Below, piece by piece: positions 1 to 24,432 of a DNA stretch of 24,432 nt (position 1 is the first letter of the stretch; every line of letters begins with the position of its first letter). The position numbers and the translations under genes are program-made. Source of the stretch: Ophiothrix spiculata (taxonomy: Eukaryota; Echinodermata; Ophiuroidea; Amphilepidida; Ophiotrichidae); the NCBI GenBank assembly GCA_000969725.1, contig JXSR01S002980.1; one strand, given 5' to 3'. The notes beneath the pieces were generated by a model. That model saw nothing but the letters and a program-made list of their open reading frames with translations, searched no databases and was not told the DNA's origin.

Positions 1-4
1 GATA

Positions 5-344
5 TTAAAGGTGTAGGTTCCGATCACATTCTCATCCCCAGGGCTCAACCGGAAGTATTGCATATTTTGATGTCAAATGAAAGCCCATATTTTGCTGATT
101 GCAAATCCACAATTTCACCTCCAAATTCCAAATAGTTAAATTTGAGAAAAAGAAAAATTTTAAAGTTAATTGGCATATTTTGTATGTATTTACGTAACAG
201 CCTCATCCCCAGGATTGCATACTCTGTTTTGCTGCTAAAGAGTAAACAAGAGGCAAACTGAGGGTGATAGCTCACAAAATGCATAAAGGTCAATCAGTTA
301 AAAGTAATTATACACATGTTAAAATAGGAACCTACACCTTTAAA
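5..344. mobile_element. TTAA-flanked MITE, copy 1
   Basis: The element is bounded by TTAA at 5-8 and 341-344, with inverted termini AGGTGTAGGTTCC and GGAACCTACACCT. It is about 340 bp and has no coding capacity. The motif CTCATCCCCAGG occurs twice inside it. A clearly related copy in the same orientation lies at 6720-7054 and a diverged one at 22296-22605. The TTAA target fits the Kolobok or piggyBac superfamilies. Termini that begin with purines (AGG) favour Kolobok, but this is inference. Confidence 0.8.
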
Positions 345-1130
345 ACATACATTAAAAAAGAGATTCCCAAATATGCTGTCTCAACCTCTGGGACAAGTTT
401 AACATCATTGATGTACTCATATGGTGGCAAAATATGCATGATTGGTATAGAAAATTTGATTTCGTTGACCTTTCAAATTACGAATAATAGGTAAAAGTCT
501 CTCTAGAGTCTCTATAAAATATGGACATAGTGTTATCAATATTTATGTCATAGCAAAGAGTTTTTAGTAACTCATACACAAAACAAGTTACAACTTGACT
601 TTAGAGCACATCCTGTTCACAATATTTCTATTAAATACAGACAGGACATCAATTGATGGTAGTTCTTATAAGTAAACATAGTTTCTGATCCCAGACTGAT
701 GAATAGGGCCATGCGTCAACAGGTGGGGACATCTTTCGTGACGAACCTAAAATTTCTGAAAATTGTGTGTTATCATTTAAAAACATTTAACAGTCCTGAC
801 AAGTTTAGACCCTATCCCAGCAAAACTATACATTTTCTGCAAGGAAATTGTTTAAGGATTCCAAAAATGCCATTGTTTTTGTGATGGGAGTAAGTCCTAA
901 AATGTTGTATTCCAAATTATTGAGGAAGTTTACCAAAAAAGAGAGTTTTGAAAATTATTCAAAATTTTCATTATATTGTACCCCACATGAAATTAGATAA
1001 CTGATTTAGATTTCCCAAGGCAAAACTATTTCCAAATATATATAGTTATGGGGTTTACACATAACTTCAAAACCACACTTTTTTTCACTTCTTTTCCCCC
1101 ATAGAATTTCTATAGTGAAGGGCTAGACTA

Positions 1131-1185
1131 GGGCTAGGCCACACTTTTAGTGCATCATCAGCTGATCAAAAACGTGGCCTAGCCC
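1131..1185. repeat. Small foldback with perfect 12-bp arms
   Basis: Arms GGGCTAGGCCAC (1131-1142) and GTGGCCTAGCCC (1174-1185) are exact reverse complements around a 31-nt loop that itself holds ATCAGCTGAT. Imperfect pairing continues outside the arms (CTAG repeats to about 1122 and 1195). It could be a tiny non-autonomous element remnant. Confidence 0.6.
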
Positions 1186-1256
1186 AGCTAGGCTTAAATC
1201 CAAACATCAGTAAAGTTCATCGGCAAAGACAGGTGATTTTACCGATACGATATTTT

Positions 1257-1278
1257 GCCGATATGGTGTAATATCGGC
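1257..1278. repeat. ATATCGG hairpin
   Basis: GCCGATAT and ATATCGGC pair perfectly across a 6-nt loop. The hairpin is flanked on both sides by CGATACGAT (about 1243 and 1279), so it sits within a short direct repeat. No function is assigned. Confidence 0.5.
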
Positions 1279-1795
1279 CCGATACGATGCATTGGTTCAA
1301 GCTTAAAATCAAATTGATATCATCTGTAATGTCCCTTTCGGGGTGAGCCATCACATTTGTTCAAATGATTATTGAGTTTGTTCTACATCACCATCAAGAC
1401 TCAAATTGATCAGGAACATTGTTGCTGTATTCCTCTTGATTGGTCAGTAAATATGCTCACCGAAGATGAGTTATGATTACAGAAATTCTTACTCTTCGAT
1501 CTCCAAATGAAATTTTTCTCACATGTCCCACCTGAATAGGAAGTTACATTTTTACCAAAACATCTTTAAATAATTTGTTTTTGCAAGATTTATTGAATTC
1601 ATATATATGCTATTGATTTGGCATTGCTAAAGATTTTGAAGAGAATTTTGTTTTCTATTAAGATTCTAAAATCAAATTAAAATTAAAATTTTGTCAATTT
1701 CAAGTTCAATCAAATGTAGTTGTAGAGTGTTTGTATTTTGTATTCCTCCCCACAATCATATTCATGTGCATTTTTATGTTTTTGATGATTTTCAG

Positions 1796-23821
<22,026 letters not shown>

Positions 23822-23981
23822 GTAAGTGCTTATAGGCCAAATAAAAGTTTATTGAACAATTTAAATAAAAATCCATGGCAGGTGTTGCATTTAAAAACAA
23901 TGGGGCCCTGTACTCTGGATTTTTGTTTCCACTGTCCAATAAATTATTGTTTAGCCTATAAATGAAACATGGGGCAATCTA

Positions 23982-24432
23982 CACGAGAGAGCAAACCCTC
24001 CGTAGGCCGCTTTGCATCTGGATGATCCAGATCTGTTGTACAGTACTCTGCATAACAGAGTATGTGTAGTTTCCATCGACACGAGAGCGAACGCCCATAT
24101 CAATGCGCATCTCCGTAGGCCGCTTTGCATCTGGGCGATAGCTACACAGGCGTCAGATCCAGATCTGTTGTACAGTACTCCTCATAACAGAGAATGTGTA
24201 GTTTTCATCAACACCAGAGCGCACGCCCGTATCAGTGCGCATCTTTGTAAGCCGCTTTGCATCTGGATGATGGCTACACAGGCATAAGATCCAGATCTGT
24301 TGTACAGTACTCCTCATAACAGAGAATGTGTAGTTTTCATCAACACCAGAGCGCACGACCGTATCAGTGCGCATCTTCGTAAGCCGCTTTGCATCTGGAT
24401 GATGGCTACACAGGCATAAGATCCAGATCTGT
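23982..24432. repeat. 132-bp tandem satellite array, running off the window
   Basis: GATCCAGATCTGTTGTACAG starts at 24024, 24156 and 24288, and GATCCAGATCTGT again at 24420, giving an exact 132-bp period three times. Units also share TAGGCCGCTTTGCATCTGG- or TAAGCCGCTTTGCATCTGG-type sequence. The first unit lacks about 19 bp (GATGATCCAG in place of GATGATGGCTACACAGGC and the bases following). Later units are nearly identical, so homogenisation is recent. The period is a multiple of three, so frames stay open on both strands. It lies in the intron after exon H and no coding role is implied. Confidence 0.88.

Larger units (their letters stand above)
345..1795. other. Upstream intronic or flanking DNA without a gene
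   Basis: This is AT-rich DNA with no exon-like frame. I looked for the TAO glycine-rich-loop exon (GSFGAVYF) and did not find it, so this stretch is most likely the intron before exon A. It contains two small hairpins (1131-1185 and 1257-1278) and nothing else I can name. Confidence 0.6.

Noticed and set aside
1691-1795. Open extension of exon A's frame upstream to an ATG at 1691
   Set aside because: The sequence before 1796 is not TAO-like and ends in a good acceptor (TTTTCAG), and TAO kinases need about 44 more N-terminal residues including the glycine-rich loop.
24012-24374. Open frames of 91 and 73 codons on opposite strands near the window end
   Set aside because: They arise because the 132-bp satellite period is divisible by three; they have no splice or start context and show no coding signature.
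23982-24432. CRISPR-like array
   Set aside because: The 132-bp units are head-to-tail with no unique spacers, in a eukaryotic intron; it is a satellite.

Overview
This is an AT-rich eukaryotic window with one recognisable host gene, a TAO-family STE20 (MAP3K) serine/threonine kinase. Eight coding exons lie on the + strand between 1796 and 23821, embedded in large introns full of short repeats. The protein identity, small exons in large repeat-rich introns, GT-AG splicing, tRNA-derived SINEs, many foldback elements and frequent TAGGCCTA octamers suggest a marine invertebrate deuterostome, most likely an echinoderm or a hemichordate. The species cannot be fixed from the sequence alone.

The eight exons encode 293 consecutive residues with no internal stop. 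They align without gaps from about residue 45 of human TAOK1 through the rest of the kinase domain and into the conserved segment just after it. The exons for the N-terminus and glycine-rich loop lie upstream of the window. The exons for the linker and the C-terminal coiled coils lie downstream. The ATP-anchoring Lys, the alpha-C Glu, HRD, DFG and the activation-loop Ser are all present, so this looks like an active kinase gene. All eight donor sites read GTAAGT. No second host gene, no canonical tRNA or rRNA gene, and no LTR or virus-like element was recognised.

Layout. 1-1795: upstream intron with a TTAA-flanked MITE (5-344) and small hairpins. 1796-2756: exons A and B, with a foldback MITE and a tRNA-derived SINE between them. 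2757-11728: a 9 kb intron holding a zinc-finger-like fragment next to a GC-rich patch, several inverted-repeat elements, a second copy of the TTAA MITE, a 778-bp foldback element, three old ~213-bp tandem units and a perfect 66-bp palindrome. 11729-15284: exons C-F, interleaved with foldbacks, a MITE with perfect 52-bp terminal repeats, its diverged relative and a LINE fragment. 15285-23644: exon G and a 6.4 kb intron with a 128-bp duplication, a third TTAA MITE and small hairpins. 23645-23821: exon H. 23982-24432: a 132-bp tandem satellite running off the window.

The most notable signals are non-coding. They are the TTAA-target elements, unusually dense palindromes and foldbacks close to exons, the 132-bp satellite that is open on both strands, and the over-represented palindromic octamer TAGGCCTA.
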